A DNA stretch of 64,000 bases. Origin: Beijerinckia sp. 28-YEA-48. GTDB taxonomy: Bacteria > Pseudomonadota > Alphaproteobacteria > Rhizobiales > Beijerinckiaceae. The notes under the pieces are model-generated. The model saw only the letters and a list, made by a program, of their open reading frames with translations, did no database searches and had not been told where the DNA came from. Below are positions 33,001 to 42,057 of the stretch, piece after piece (within the stretch, counting starts at the first letter, position 1; each line of letters opens with the position of its first letter). A program made the translations under genes and the position numbers. The stretch covers positions 1,398,001 through 1,462,000 of the forward strand of contig NZ_FNSI01000001.1 in the NCBI RefSeq assembly GCF_900104955.1. Reading direction: 5' to 3'.

Positions 33001-34557
33001 TTATGCGGGCGTAGCGCCCGCCTCCGTTTCTACATAACGCGGGAAGATAGGCACGGGCGCCGGCAGTGCGACGCCGCCTGTGAGAGCATGGTCCTTGCCG
33101 ATGTGACGCAGCATGCGGGCGTCCGGCGCGGCCGCCAGGCTGTCGAGCAGCTTGCCGGCGGCGGTCGGAATGACCGGCTGGGCGGCGATGGCGATATTGC
33201 GCAACACCTCGGCCGTCACCCACAGGATGGTGCCCATGCGTTCTGGATTGTCCTTGCGCCGCGCCCAAGGTTCTTCGCCGGCGAAATAGCGGTTGGCGTC
33301 GGCGACGACCTTCCAGATTTCGGCCAAGGCCGTGTGCAGGGCGAACTCCTTCATCGCTTCGCTGGTGCGCTCGGCGAGTGCCCAGGCGGCGGCGAGGATG
33401 ATCTCGTCATTGGCGGTCAGTGCGCCCGGCACCGGCGCCTTGCCGTCGCAGTTCTTCGTCACCATCGACAGCGAGCGCTGCGCCAGATTGCCGAGGTCGT
33501 TGGCAAGATCCGCGTTGATGCGGTTGACCAGCGCCTCGTGCGAATAATTGCCATCCTGTCCGAACGGCACTTCGCGCAGGAAGAAATAGCGCATCTGGTC
33601 GACGCCGTAGTGCTCCGCCATCGTAAGTGGATCGACCACGTTGCCAACCGACTTCGACATTTTCTCGCCGCGGTTGAACAGAAAACCGTGCACGACAATC
33701 TGTTTTGGCAGCGCGATTTCAGCCGACATCAGAAAGGCCGGCCAGTAGATGGCGTGGAAGCGCGTGATGTCCTTGCCGATCACATGAGCGTCGGCCGGCC
33801 AATAATGCCAATGCGGCGCGCTGGCGATGGGATAGCCGCAGGCGGTGAGATAGTTGGTCAGCGCATCGACCCACACATACATGACATGCTTGTCGTCGCC
33901 GGGCACCGGCACGCCCCAATCGAACGTGGTGCGGCTGATCGACAGGTCCTGCAGGCCGCGCTTCACGAAGGAGACGATTTCGTTGCGGTATTTCTCCGGC
34001 ACGATGAAATCGGGATGGGCTTCGTAATGGGCGAGCAGCCGGTCGGCATAGGCCGACAGCTTGAAGAAATAGCTCTCCTCCTCCACCCATTCGACCGGCG
34101 TGCCGTTGGGCGAGAACTTCTGGCCCTCGGAGTTGGATGTGATTTCGCCTTCGTCGAAATAGGCTTCCTCACGCACCGAATACCAGCCGGCATATTTCGA
34201 CAGGTAGATGTCGCCCTTCTTCTGCATCGCTTCCCAGATAGCGCGCGAGGCGAGATAGTGGCGCGGCTCGGTGGTGCGGATGACGTGATCGGCGCGGGCG
34301 TTCAGCAGCGTGCCCATGTGATCGAATTGGGCGGCCGTGCGGTCGGCGAGCTCTTGCGGCTTCAACCCTTCCCGCGTCGCCGTCTGCTGCATCTTCAGGC
34401 CATGCTCGTCCATGCCGGTGACGAAGAACACGTCTTCGCCGGCGATGCGGTGGAACCGCGCGATCGCGTCGGTCGCTATCCGCTCATAGGCATGGCCAAT
34501 ATGCGGCTTGCCATTGGCATAGGGGATGGCGGTGGTAATGCAGAATTTCGCCGTCAT
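33001..34557 (-). CDS. metG: Methionine--tRNA ligase
   Basis: Class I aminoacyl-tRNA synthetase of 518 residues, cytosolic. The HIGH signature is PHIGHAYE near residue 20, and KMSKS is [10 protein letters not shown] near 300. The connective peptide lacks zinc knuckle cysteines ([15 protein letters not shown]), and the C-terminal EMAP tRNA-binding domain is absent, as usual in alphaproteobacterial short MetG. It lies between holB (27 bases) and tatD (4 bases). Confidence 0.98.
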   Translation of the reverse strand: MTAKFCITTAIPYANGKPHIGHAYERIATDAIARFHRIAGEDVFFVTGMDEHGLKMQQTATREGLKPQELADRTAAQFDHMGTLLNARADHVIRTTEPRHYLASRAIWEAMQKKGDIYLSKYAGWYSVREEAYFDEGEITSNSEGQKFSPNGTPVEWVEEESYFFKLSAYADRLLAHYEAHPDFIVPEKYRNEIVSFVKRGLQDLSISRTTFDWGVPVPGDDKHVMYVWVDALTNYLTACGYPIASAPHWHYWPADAHVIGKDITRFHAIYWPAFLMSAEIALPKQIVVHGFLFNRGEKMSKSVGNVVDPLTMAEHYGVDQMRYFFLREVPFGQDGNYSHEALVNRINADLANDLGNLAQRSLSMVTKNCDGKAPVPGALTANDEIILAAAWALAERTSEAMKEFALHTALAEIWKVVADANRYFAGEEPWARRKDNPERMGTILWVTAEVLRNIAIAAQPVIPTAAGKLLDSLAAAPDARMLRHIGKDHALTGGVALPAPVPIFPRYVETEAGATPA

Positions 34558-34584
34558 TGTCGTTTCACAAACTCATTTCGCGAG

Positions 34585-35679
34585 TCACGTCCGCGCGGCC
34601 TGAACAGCCGTGGACAGATCGGTAAAGGCGTTCAAGATGAAGGTCCGGCGGTCGAGGTTCAGGGCCTGCGTCTCGCGCGCCGAGAGGGCGATCTTGTCCC
34701 ATACCTCCGCCAGCGGCGCAAGGCGGCCGCCCTCGGACGCACCTTGCCGCACGCGTGCGTCGATCCAGTCGAAAATCGCCGAGATCATCGCCTCGAATTC
34801 CTCCGTCGCCTCGCGCCCGGTCAGCTTGTCGGCAAGCCCGTGCACGCGCCGCCAGTCGACAATGGGCAGGTGACCGAGCAGCCCATCGACGGCCTCGATC
34901 AGGGTCAGGCTGTCGCCGGACAGGAGCCGCAGGGTGTCGCGCACCGAGCCGCCGCTGCGCCGCGCCGCTTCAGCCAGACGGCGCTGGTCGGTTTCGGCGA
35001 AGGGGGGACCGAGCGTGCCGACGGTCTCAACAATGGCCTCGGGCTTGAGTTCGCCCAGATTGAGCTTGCGGGTGCGCGAGCGGATCGTCGTCAGCACCTG
35101 CGCCGGCCGGTGGGACACAATGAGGAAGAGCGAACGTGGCGGCGGCTCCTCGATCAGTTTCAGGAGTGCGTTGGCGGACGAGCCGTTGAGATCCTCGGCG
35201 CTGTCGACGATGGCGATGCGCCAGCCGCCCTCACCTGAGGCGTGGTGAAACAGTTCGATGACGCGACGCACGTCGTCGACGCGGATTTCGGTGTAGTGGC
35301 GTTTGCCCTTGGGATCATAAGAGCGGCGCAGCACCATGACGTCGCTGTGGGATTGCGACATTACGCGGCGCAGAGCTGGGTTTTCGGGATCAACCGACAA
35401 ATCGGTGGCGCGCGTTACCGCCGGCAGGCTGGGATCGCCGTGGGCCAGCAGGAATTTGGTGAAGCGCCAGGCCAGCGTCGCCTTGCCGATCCCTTCCTTG
35501 CCGCCGATCAGCCAGGCGGATGGCAGGCGGCCGCTGCGATAGGCCGAGAGCAATTCCTGCTCCGCCTCGTCGTGGCCAAAGAGCTGCATGGCGTCGCGCG
35601 GATGTGGCGCATGGTGGAACCGGTCGCTCTCGGGCGCCGCCTCGCCATCACTGGCGCGGGTGGTCGGGCGGCGGCTCAT
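34585..35679 (-). CDS. holB: DNA polymerase III subunit delta prime
   Basis: Clamp-loader subunit of 364 residues. The AAA+ domain has WLIGGKEGIGKATLAWRF near residue 55 and the SAEDLNGSSANALLKLIEEPP sequence near 160, followed by SHRPAQVLTTIRSRTRKL (SRC-like region). It lies in the order tmk-holB-metG, with tmk overlapping its start by 4 bases. Alphaproteobacterial HolB is longer than that of E. coli, in line with this length. Confidence 0.95.
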   Translation of the reverse strand: MSRRPTTRASDGEAAPESDRFHHAPHPRDAMQLFGHDEAEQELLSAYRSGRLPSAWLIGGKEGIGKATLAWRFTKFLLAHGDPSLPAVTRATDLSVDPENPALRRVMSQSHSDVMVLRRSYDPKGKRHYTEIRVDDVRRVIELFHHASGEGGWRIAIVDSAEDLNGSSANALLKLIEEPPPRSLFLIVSHRPAQVLTTIRSRTRKLNLGELKPEAIVETVGTLGPPFAETDQRRLAEAARRSGGSVRDTLRLLSGDSLTLIEAVDGLLGHLPIVDWRRVHGLADKLTGREATEEFEAMISAIFDWIDARVRQGASEGGRLAPLAEVWDKIALSARETQALNLDRRTFILNAFTDLSTAVQAART

Positions 35680-36419
35680 GAGGGGATCCTTGAGATGCTT
35701 TTAGCCTTGGTCTTCTTGGCCGCGACGGGATCGGCGGGCAACAGCCGTGCTTTGACGAGACGCGGTTTGACCGCCTCCCAGATGGTCGCCTCCACCTGAT
35801 CAGGCGGGCGCGTCGCATCGATCACGACACAGCGCTTCGGCTCCGCTGCGGCGATATCGAGGAAACATTGGCGTAAGGCAATGTGAAACGCCTCGTTTTC
35901 GCCCTCGAACCGGTCGACGGCGGCGTTGGCGCGGCGCGCAGTGGCGCGGGCGAGGCCCACGTGTGCGGGGACATCGAGGATGAGAGTCAGGTCCGGCCGG
36001 GTCTCGCCGACGGTGATGCGCTCGAGGCCTTCGATGAAACCAGGGTCGAGATTGCCGAGTGCGCCCTGATAGGCCCGGGTCGAATCTGCGAAGCGGTCAC
36101 AGACCACGATGTCGCCGCGCGTCAGCGCCGGCCGGATGGTGTGGTCGAGATGATCGATCCGGGCAGCCGAGAACAGCACCGCTTCGGCCGCCGGGCCAAG
36201 CGGCGCCGCGGCGCCTGACAGAATGACATGGCGGATTTCTTCGGCCTTGGGCGAGCCGCCAGGTTCGCGCGTGGCGATGGCGGCGAGATCGAGGCTCTGG
36301 AGATGCGCCAGCAGCCGCTTGACCTGGGTCGACTTGCCGCCACCCTCGCCGCCCTCAAAGGTGATGAAAAGGCCTCGGCGCGGCGTCTGCCGTTTCAGGA
36401 CCCTGGTGGTTTTGGCCAT
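35676..36419 (-). CDS. tmk: Thymidylate kinase
   Basis: dTMP kinase of 247 residues, making dTDP for DNA synthesis. ATG 36419 is preferred because it overlaps the dacA stop (TGATG) and leaves the standard N-terminus; the longer frame runs inside dacA. P-loop FEGGEGGGKSTQVKRL near residue 20, the DR motif in CDRFADSTRAYQG near 105, and the lid region LARATARRANAAVDRFE near 160 are typical. The N-terminal basic tail and C-terminal KKTKAK tail are somewhat long for the family. Confidence 0.95.
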   Translation of the reverse strand: MAKTTRVLKRQTPRRGLFITFEGGEGGGKSTQVKRLLAHLQSLDLAAIATREPGGSPKAEEIRHVILSGAAAPLGPAAEAVLFSAARIDHLDHTIRPALTRGDIVVCDRFADSTRAYQGALGNLDPGFIEGLERITVGETRPDLTLILDVPAHVGLARATARRANAAVDRFEGENEAFHIALRQCFLDIAAAEPKRCVVIDATRPPDQVEATIWEAVKPRLVKARLLPADPVAAKKTKAKSISRIPS

Positions 36420-37636
36420 CAGCTCTTGAACACATATTTGCGAATGAGACCGGAGAACCATTCGAGCCCGGCGTCAAGCGCCTGCTGGCGCAACGTGCCC
36501 TTCTCGATGGTTTCGGCTGCTTTCAACGGCGTGTCGAGGGCCAACACCTGCCCGCGGTAGATTCTCAGCCGCGCCACCTCATCGCCCTGTTTGACCGGCG
36601 GGATCAAGGGGCCGGTGTAGACAATCCGACCGCTCAGCCGCTCGTTTGAGCCGCGCGGCACCATCACCCGAACCGGCAGGTCGGAGACGAGGTCAACACT
36701 GCCCTGGTTGCCGCCATAGACCTTGGCGGCTCCGACGATCTCGCCGGCGTTATAGACGCTTTTATGGTCGAACCCGCGCATGCCCCAGTTGAGTAATTTA
36801 CGCGCCTCTTCAGCACGTTCGCGGGCTGTCTTCACACCATTGATGACCAGGACCAGGCGCTGGCCATTCTCGACGGTCGAGCCGACGAGGCCAAAGCCGG
36901 AGTCGTCGATATTGCCGGTCTTCAGGCCATCGGCGCCAATGTTCATGGCGAGCAGTGGATTGCGGTTGGTCTGGCGTATTTTGTTCCAGGTGAATTCGGT
37001 CTCGCCGAAATATTTGTAATAGTCCGGATAGGTCTTGATGACGTAGAGCGACAGCCGGGCGAGATCGCGCGCCGTCACCTTCTGCTCCGGATCGAACCGC
37101 CCCCAGGCGTTCTTGAAGGTGGAATCGCGCAGTCCGAGCTCGCGCGCCCGCTTGGTCATCAGCAAGGCGAAGGTTTCCTCACTGCCGGCGATGCCCTCGG
37201 CGAGCGCGATGGCCGCGTCGTTGCCGGACTGGACGATCAGGCCGCGTAGCAGATCCTCGATCCGCACGTGACTGTTGACCGGGGCGAACATGCTGGACCC
37301 GCCTGAGGGCGCGCCGCCGCGCCGCCAGGCGTTCTCGGAAACGACGAATGTCTCGTCGAGCGTGTGACGCCCCTCCTTCAGCTCCTTGAACACCAGTTCG
37401 GCGGTCATGATCTTGACCATCGATGCCGGCGACATGAGCTGGTCGGCGTTTTTCTCAAACAGCACACTCTGGGTGTCCGCATCCATCAGGATGGCCCAGG
37501 TGGCTGAAGTGGTGATGGTTTGCGCGACAGCCACGGCCGGCGCCACCAGCAAGGCGGCCGCGAGCAGCGGCGCGGTTAGGCGCGCGCGCAGGCTAAGGGC
37601 AAAACAGACGGTCAGGGCGGACATGGGTCGGGCCAT
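36419..37636 (-). CDS. dacA: D-alanyl-D-alanine carboxypeptidase (penicillin-binding protein 5/6 type)
   Basis: Periplasmic low-molecular-mass PBP of 405 residues that trims D-Ala from peptidoglycan stem peptides. Signal peptide about 1-39. The active-site motifs are Ser72-x-x-Lys75 (SMVK), SGN near 136 and KTG near 239. The C-terminal PBP5-associated beta domain and an amphipathic anchor (LEWFSGLIRKYVFKS) follow. It heads the operon dacA-tmk-holB-metG-tatD-MBL. Confidence 0.96.
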   Translation of the reverse strand: MARPMSALTVCFALSLRARLTAPLLAAALLVAPAVAVAQTITTSATWAILMDADTQSVLFEKNADQLMSPASMVKIMTAELVFKELKEGRHTLDETFVVSENAWRRGGAPSGGSSMFAPVNSHVRIEDLLRGLIVQSGNDAAIALAEGIAGSEETFALLMTKRARELGLRDSTFKNAWGRFDPEQKVTARDLARLSLYVIKTYPDYYKYFGETEFTWNKIRQTNRNPLLAMNIGADGLKTGNIDDSGFGLVGSTVENGQRLVLVINGVKTARERAEEARKLLNWGMRGFDHKSVYNAGEIVGAAKVYGGNQGSVDLVSDLPVRVMVPRGSNERLSGRIVYTGPLIPPVKQGDEVARLRIYRGQVLALDTPLKAAETIEKGTLRQQALDAGLEWFSGLIRKYVFKS

Positions 37637-37706
37637 CCAAGGCAGTGGGCGGACTTATGAATCCGCCCGGACTCCTACCGGAATGTGCCCCTTCAAGCCT
37701 TGAAAA

Positions 37707-38813
37707 TCAACGACCCGAGACGACTTCGCGGCGGATCAGTGACTGCAGGCCCTGGGTGTCGACGCCATCAAACGGGTGTCGCTTGATCAAGGTCGAAGTG
37801 ACCTTCGAGGGCTGCGCGTAAAAGGAGGCGCTGGCGCTCTGGAGCCGCTTGGTGGCGATGATCGGCACGTCGGCGCCAGGAATGGTGCCGAGATCGAAGG
37901 GGCGCGAGGGCGGGAGTGGCGTGGTCGTCGGCAAGGCTGCGGAACGTTCCGCGGGGGCTTCGGACCGAGGCGACGGCCCGGCGACGGCCATGGCACGGGG
38001 TATTTCCACGGGAGCCGGCGCTGGCGCGCGCGGCGGCGGTGCGTAGGCCACGGGCTCGGGAGCTTCGTTTTGGGCCAACATGGTGGTCGGCGCCATGGTG
38101 GGCATGCCGGGCAGGCTCGCGGGACGTCCATCCTCGGTGAGCGTCGCCATCAGCTGCTGGTCATCCGAACCGCCGAGACCGGCTGGACCAAGATAATCGA
38201 CTTTTACTTGGCCAGTGCCGGCACGGCGGAAATCGAGGGCGTCGGCCACCCGTTTCGAGACGTCCATGACGCGGCCGGCATGGAAAGGGCCGCGATCGTT
38301 GACGCGCACGATGATGGAACGACCGTTGCGCGTATTGGTGACGCGGGCATAGCTCGGCAGCGGCATCGTCGGATGAGCGGCCGAAACCGAACTCATATCA
38401 TAGACTTCGCCGTTGGCGGTTTTACGCCCGTGGAAAGCATCACCATACCAGGAGGCCATGCCCGATTGGCTTTGGCCGGGTGCCATTTCGCGCGGCACAT
38501 AGCGTCGGCCGGCGATCGTATAGGAGCGGCCAACTAGGTACTGGCCGCCGCCTCGTGGCACGGCCTCACCGTCGGCGACCACGCGCTGGCTGGCGCGGCC
38601 ATAGCGACCTTCCGGGAAATATTCCTTGGTGGCGCTGCGGCGAACGCCGCCGCCTGAGGGTTGCTGCGCACAGCCGGCGATGGTCGCGGCGACGAGGAGC
38701 AAGCCAATGCCGGTCAGACAACGCCCGGCGAAATTGCGACCGGGGACGCTGGGACGTACGAAAAAATTTCGCACAAAAATATCTTGGCCGCTGGCGCGGT
38801 GTTCATCTGTCAT
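37707..38813 (-). CDS. rlpA: RlpA-family septal ring lytic transglycosylase, lipoprotein
   Basis: Outer-membrane lipoprotein of 368 residues. The lipobox is ATIAGCAQQ with Cys near residue 48. The double-psi beta-barrel core has GMASWYGDAFHGRKTANGE near 120 and RVNDRGPF near 170, including the catalytic-type Asp-Arg-Gly. Proline/alanine-rich sequence follows to the end, and no SPOR domain is seen, unlike E. coli RlpA. The ATG at 38813 is weakly supported; a later start within the first 35 codons is possible. RlpA cleaves denuded glycan at septa. Confidence 0.9.
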   Translation of the reverse strand: MTDEHRASGQDIFVRNFFVRPSVPGRNFAGRCLTGIGLLLVAATIAGCAQQPSGGGVRRSATKEYFPEGRYGRASQRVVADGEAVPRGGGQYLVGRSYTIAGRRYVPREMAPGQSQSGMASWYGDAFHGRKTANGEVYDMSSVSAAHPTMPLPSYARVTNTRNGRSIIVRVNDRGPFHAGRVMDVSKRVADALDFRRAGTGQVKVDYLGPAGLGGSDDQQLMATLTEDGRPASLPGMPTMAPTTMLAQNEAPEPVAYAPPPRAPAPAPVEIPRAMAVAGPSPRSEAPAERSAALPTTTPLPPSRPFDLGTIPGADVPIIATKRLQSASASFYAQPSKVTSTLIKRHPFDGVDTQGLQSLIRREVVSGR

Positions 38814-39467
38814 CGGGCAGTACGCATCACTCGAAAGCCACAGCGGGCGTGCAAACCAAATCGAAGCGAGTCCGGATAGTCCCGATAGCCATGGTAACGC
38901 TATCGCCCAGATGGTTCAAATACACCCTACTGGGTTTATTGCCTGTTGAGGTTACAGAAGATTTAAATCGCAATGCTCCGACTTCCCCTGTCCCTCAACG
39001 CGCGCAAAGCAAATCGCGGTATCAGCCTGTATATTCCCTGAATGTCCGGCGAAATAGGACAGAATTACGGCCCTGGGGCCGGAAACGACCTCCGTAATCA
39101 ATGATTTGGATGAAAATATAGCATCAATTCCTTGATATATATAATCTTAATCATGTTGTTATTTGGTGTGATTTCCTGCCTTGGCCGCCATTGTCTTGGA
39201 CATGAAAAGTCCATTTGTCGCCGGCAAATCACCTTGCCAGATCATGGTTGAGTCCCTTTGGGCCGTCATCAAACGCTATTTTCCTGTCTGCGGCTCGCCT
39301 CGCCTGCCCGCAATCCGATGGCTGATCCTTACAATGACGTGGCACGATCTATATAAATCCGGTAGCAGAACCACAGCTATCTAGCCGCCTTGTCGATCAA
39401 GACGCCGGAATTTTAACCGGGGCTTGCGAATAATTGCAGAGTTGAGGGCGAGGGCTTTCCGGGCAAA
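38814..39467. other. Intergenic region of 654 bases, no gene seen
   Basis: The left part should hold the rlpA promoter. The stretch 39100-39175 is AT-rich (including TTGATATATATAATC) and may be promoter or curved DNA for the diguanylate cyclase gene at 39468. Short open frames inside lack ribosome sites and family resemblance. Confidence 0.5.
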
Positions 39468-40622
39468 ATGGATTCAACCACCGCTTTCGTCATTGTCTCG
39501 GTGATGATGCTCGCCAATGGCAGCGTCCTCGGCTTGCTGCATCGCGACTTGCCGGTGAACTTGCGGCCGGCGGCGTTGAGCTGGCAGGCCGGCACCCTGC
39601 TGGTTGCCGCGGGCTGCGTGGTCTTTGCCTTTGAAGGGCATATGTCCCTGCCGGTGACGGTGACCTTTTCCAACGGGGCATTCCTGCTTGGCCTGACGGC
39701 TTATGTGTGGGCCCTGGAGCGGTTCTACGGACAGCGCCCCACTCTTCTTCACCTCATCCCGGCATTTATCGGGACCTTCTGCGTCTTCTGGTTCTCGACT
39801 TTTCATCCAAACACCAAGATCCGCATCATTATCGTCGCGATAGCCTGGGTGTGGCTCATGGGGGCCGCCGTCAGAACTTTGCTGGCGCATCCGGATTCGG
39901 CGCTCAGCCGGAGAATGCTGACTTTCATTCTCATCGCCGCCATCGTGTTCACGGCGGCGCGGGTGCTCTTTTATATATTCCTGCCCATGCCGCCGGATTT
40001 CAAAATCACTGACAATTCGAGCTGGATGAACCTGGCGACGCCTTTGTTCATGACGATCCTGCCCGTCGTCGGGGCGACCGCTTTCGTTTTGATGTGTTCG
40101 GACCAGATCCGCCGGAAATGGGAGCATGCCGCGTCCACAGACTATCTGACCGGCCTGGCCAACCGACGGACTTTGACGGAAACCGGAACCGGACAATTCA
40201 GGCTCGCCGCGGAGCGCAGCGCCAGACTTGCAGTGGCGGTTCTCGACATCGATGCGTTCAAAGCGATCAACGATACCTATGGTCATGAATTCGGCGATCA
40301 GGCGCTCATCCACGTGGCCGGCAGGCTGCAAGCTGGAACCCGCAAGATGGATCTGGTCGCCCGCTCCGGCGGCGAGGAGTTCGTGGTTTTGCTGAACGAT
40401 CTCGACCAGCGCGAGGCGGAAGCAGCGGCCGAGCGTCTGCGCCTATCGGTGGAAGCGGATCCCTTCCGCATGGGCACGACGACCGTTCCGATCACCGTGT
40501 CGGTCGGTGTCGCTATCCATCAGACCGGAGACGGAAGTTTCGCGGATATCATGCGTCGCGCCGACAAGGCGCTGTATCGCGCCAAATCGGAAGGCCGAAA
40601 CCGGGTCGAACTGGCGGCCTGA
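39468..40622 (+). CDS. Membrane-bound diguanylate cyclase (GGDEF)
   Basis: Protein of 384 residues. The N-terminal half has about six membrane helices (for example FVIVSVMMLANGSVLGLL, LLVAAGCVVFAF and LMGAAVRTLLAH to FTAARVLFYIFL), and the C-terminal half is a GGDEF domain with STDYLTGLANRR and the active-site SGGEEFVVLL near residue 303. The inhibitory site RKMD sits five residues before it, so c-di-GMP feedback is expected. It makes c-di-GMP from two GTP. The membrane half looks like a sensor without a known ligand domain. The layout is the same as the cyclase at 45166, suggesting distant paralogues. Confidence 0.93.
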   Translation: MDSTTAFVIVSVMMLANGSVLGLLHRDLPVNLRPAALSWQAGTLLVAAGCVVFAFEGHMSLPVTVTFSNGAFLLGLTAYVWALERFYGQRPTLLHLIPAFIGTFCVFWFSTFHPNTKIRIIIVAIAWVWLMGAAVRTLLAHPDSALSRRMLTFILIAAIVFTAARVLFYIFLPMPPDFKITDNSSWMNLATPLFMTILPVVGATAFVLMCSDQIRRKWEHAASTDYLTGLANRRTLTETGTGQFRLAAERSARLAVAVLDIDAFKAINDTYGHEFGDQALIHVAGRLQAGTRKMDLVARSGGEEFVVLLNDLDQREAEAAAERLRLSVEADPFRMGTTTVPITVSVGVAIHQTGDGSFADIMRRADKALYRAKSEGRNRVELAA

Positions 40623-40720
40623 ATGGCCCCTGGATAGCGGCGTACCGCCCCTCAACAGCTTGCGCTGGTTGTGAGCCATAGCGCTCATCCCTCCCCGGCC
40701 CCTGAAAAATTCGCACTCCA

Positions 40721-40748
40721 TGTCACATCGTGCAGGGTGCCATTCGTC
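40721..40748 (+). promoter_or_regulatory. Putative ECF41-type promoter
   Basis: TGTCACA at 40721-40727 and CGTC at 40745-40748, 17 bases apart, match the reported ECF41 target promoter (-35 TGTCACA, -10 CGTC). It lies about 86 bases before the oxidoreductase start in the operon that ends with an ECF41 sigma gene, so autoregulation is likely. Confidence 0.7.
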
Positions 40749-40781
40749 ATGTCTTCACAGGCCATCCAGAAGGAGACGACG

Positions 40782-40841
40782 ATGATCCCCCAATTGAATC
40801 TTTTTACCGCCGGTTTGGCAGCAAGGATTGATCATGTCTGA
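40782..40841 (+). pseudogene. 19-codon frame in ECF41 operon leader, possible remnant of a CMD gene
   Basis: ATG at 40782 has a strong AAGGAG site at 40770-40775. The frame encodes MIPQLNLFTAGLAARIDHV and stops inside the next gene, overlapping its start by 8 bases. ECF41 operons often contain a carboxymuconolactone decarboxylase (CMD) gene whose product begins in a similar way (M-x-x-R/Q-L-N-x-F). This may be the decayed beginning of such a gene, or a leader peptide. Low certainty. Confidence 0.35.
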
Positions 40842-42057
40842 CAAGATACTGATCATCGGCAGCGGCTTTGCTGGCTTCTGGGCCGCACTCGCGGCGCGGC
40901 GTATGGCTGGTCCTCGGCTCGAAGTGACCCTGCTGTCGCGTGAGCCGATGCTGGAAATGCGGCCAAGGCTCTATGAGGCGAAGCCTGAGACACTGGCTGT
41001 CGCCCTGCTCCCAATTCTACGCAAGGTCGACGTCAACTTCGTACAGGGCGAGGCCATCAGGCTCGACGCCGCCGCCAGAGCCGTGACGCTCGCCGCCGGC
41101 AACCGCTTCGCTTACGACCGCTTGGTCGTCGCGACCGGCAGCCGCATGCGTCGGCCGCCGGTGCCCGGCGCAGAGGCGGCGTTTTCGGTTGACACCCAGG
41201 CGGAGGCAATCGCCTTCGATCGCCGCTTGATCGAAATCGTCCGTGATGTCGCGGCGCCGACCATCGCTATCATCGGCGCGGGCTTTACCGGGATCGAGCT
41301 GGCGCTCGAATTGCGCGACCGGCTGCGGGTGCACGGCGCTGAGGGCGTGGCCGAGCGACTGCGCATCGTCCTGATCGAGCGAGCCGAGACCGTCGGGCCC
41401 GAACTCGGGCCGGGGCCGCGGCCGGTGATCGCGGCGGCGCTGGCGGCCGCCGGTGTCGAGTTGCGCCTCGGCGCCGCCGTGCGCGCCTTGGCGCCAGACC
41501 GTGTCAGCTTTGCCGACGACAGCGTTCTCGCCGCCGACGCCGTGGTGCTGGCGACGGGAATGGCCGCCTCGCCTTTCGCGGCTCAAGTCCCCGGCACTCG
41601 GGATGAGCTTGGACGGGTCGTTGTCGATACGACCCTTAGGGTGCCCACCGCGCCCGAGGTCTTCGTGGCCGGCGATGCGGCAACGGCCGATACCGGCGAT
41701 GGCCACCGGACGTTGCAGTCCTGTCAGCATGCGGGGCAGCTCGGCCGTGTCGCGGGTGAAAACGCGGCGCGCGACCTGCTCGGCCTGCCGCCTGTGCCCT
41801 ACGCGCAACTGCGCTACGTTACCTGTCTGGACCTCGGCCGCTCGGGTGCGGTCATTACCCAAGGGTGGGAGCGGCGGGTCGAGAAAGCAGGCGAAGAGGG
41901 CAAGGCGGTGAAGCGGCTGATCAACACGCAAGTCATCTATCCGCCCATCGATGGTACGGCTGAAGCGTTGCTCGCGAGTTCCAGCACCAACCTTGCCGAA
42001 AGGGCCGGCCGAGTGGACGGTGCAAAAGCCGATCTCAATCCGGTTCAAGGGGCCTGA
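40834..42057 (+). CDS. NAD(P)/FAD-dependent oxidoreductase, NDH-2-like, in ECF41 operon
   Basis: Pyridine-nucleotide-disulfide-family flavoprotein of 407 residues. ATG 40834 is chosen because AAGGA lies 6 bases upstream; the TTG at 40828 is rejected. It has the FAD fold at the start (ILIIGSGFAGFWAALAA), the NAD fold in the middle (IAIIGAGFTGIELALELRD near 148) and the second FAD block EVFVAGDAATAD near 278. There is no CxxC redox pair, so it is NADH:quinone oxidoreductase-like rather than a disulfide reductase. Its stop overlaps the sigma factor start (TGATG). ECF41 sigma factors are typically linked to oxidoreductases of this kind. Confidence 0.88.
   Translation: MSDKILIIGSGFAGFWAALAARRMAGPRLEVTLLSREPMLEMRPRLYEAKPETLAVALLPILRKVDVNFVQGEAIRLDAAARAVTLAAGNRFAYDRLVVATGSRMRRPPVPGAEAAFSVDTQAEAIAFDRRLIEIVRDVAAPTIAIIGAGFTGIELALELRDRLRVHGAEGVAERLRIVLIERAETVGPELGPGPRPVIAAALAAAGVELRLGAAVRALAPDRVSFADDSVLAADAVVLATGMAASPFAAQVPGTRDELGRVVVDTTLRVPTAPEVFVAGDAATADTGDGHRTLQSCQHAGQLGRVAGENAARDLLGLPPVPYAQLRYVTCLDLGRSGAVITQGWERRVEKAGEEGKAVKRLINTQVIYPPIDGTAEALLASSSTNLAERAGRVDGAKADLNPVQGA

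Noticed and set aside
32890..35238. 782-codon plus-strand open frame over metG and holB
   Set aside because: It lies antisense to strongly conserved genes with clear motifs and has no ribosome site or family match; a high-GC shadow.
38480..39097. 205-codon plus-strand frame near rlpA
   Set aside because: Largely antisense to rlpA and composition typical of shadow frames.
39181..39384. Short frame in the 654-base intergenic region
   Set aside because: No ribosome site, no recognisable domain and weak coding-like composition.
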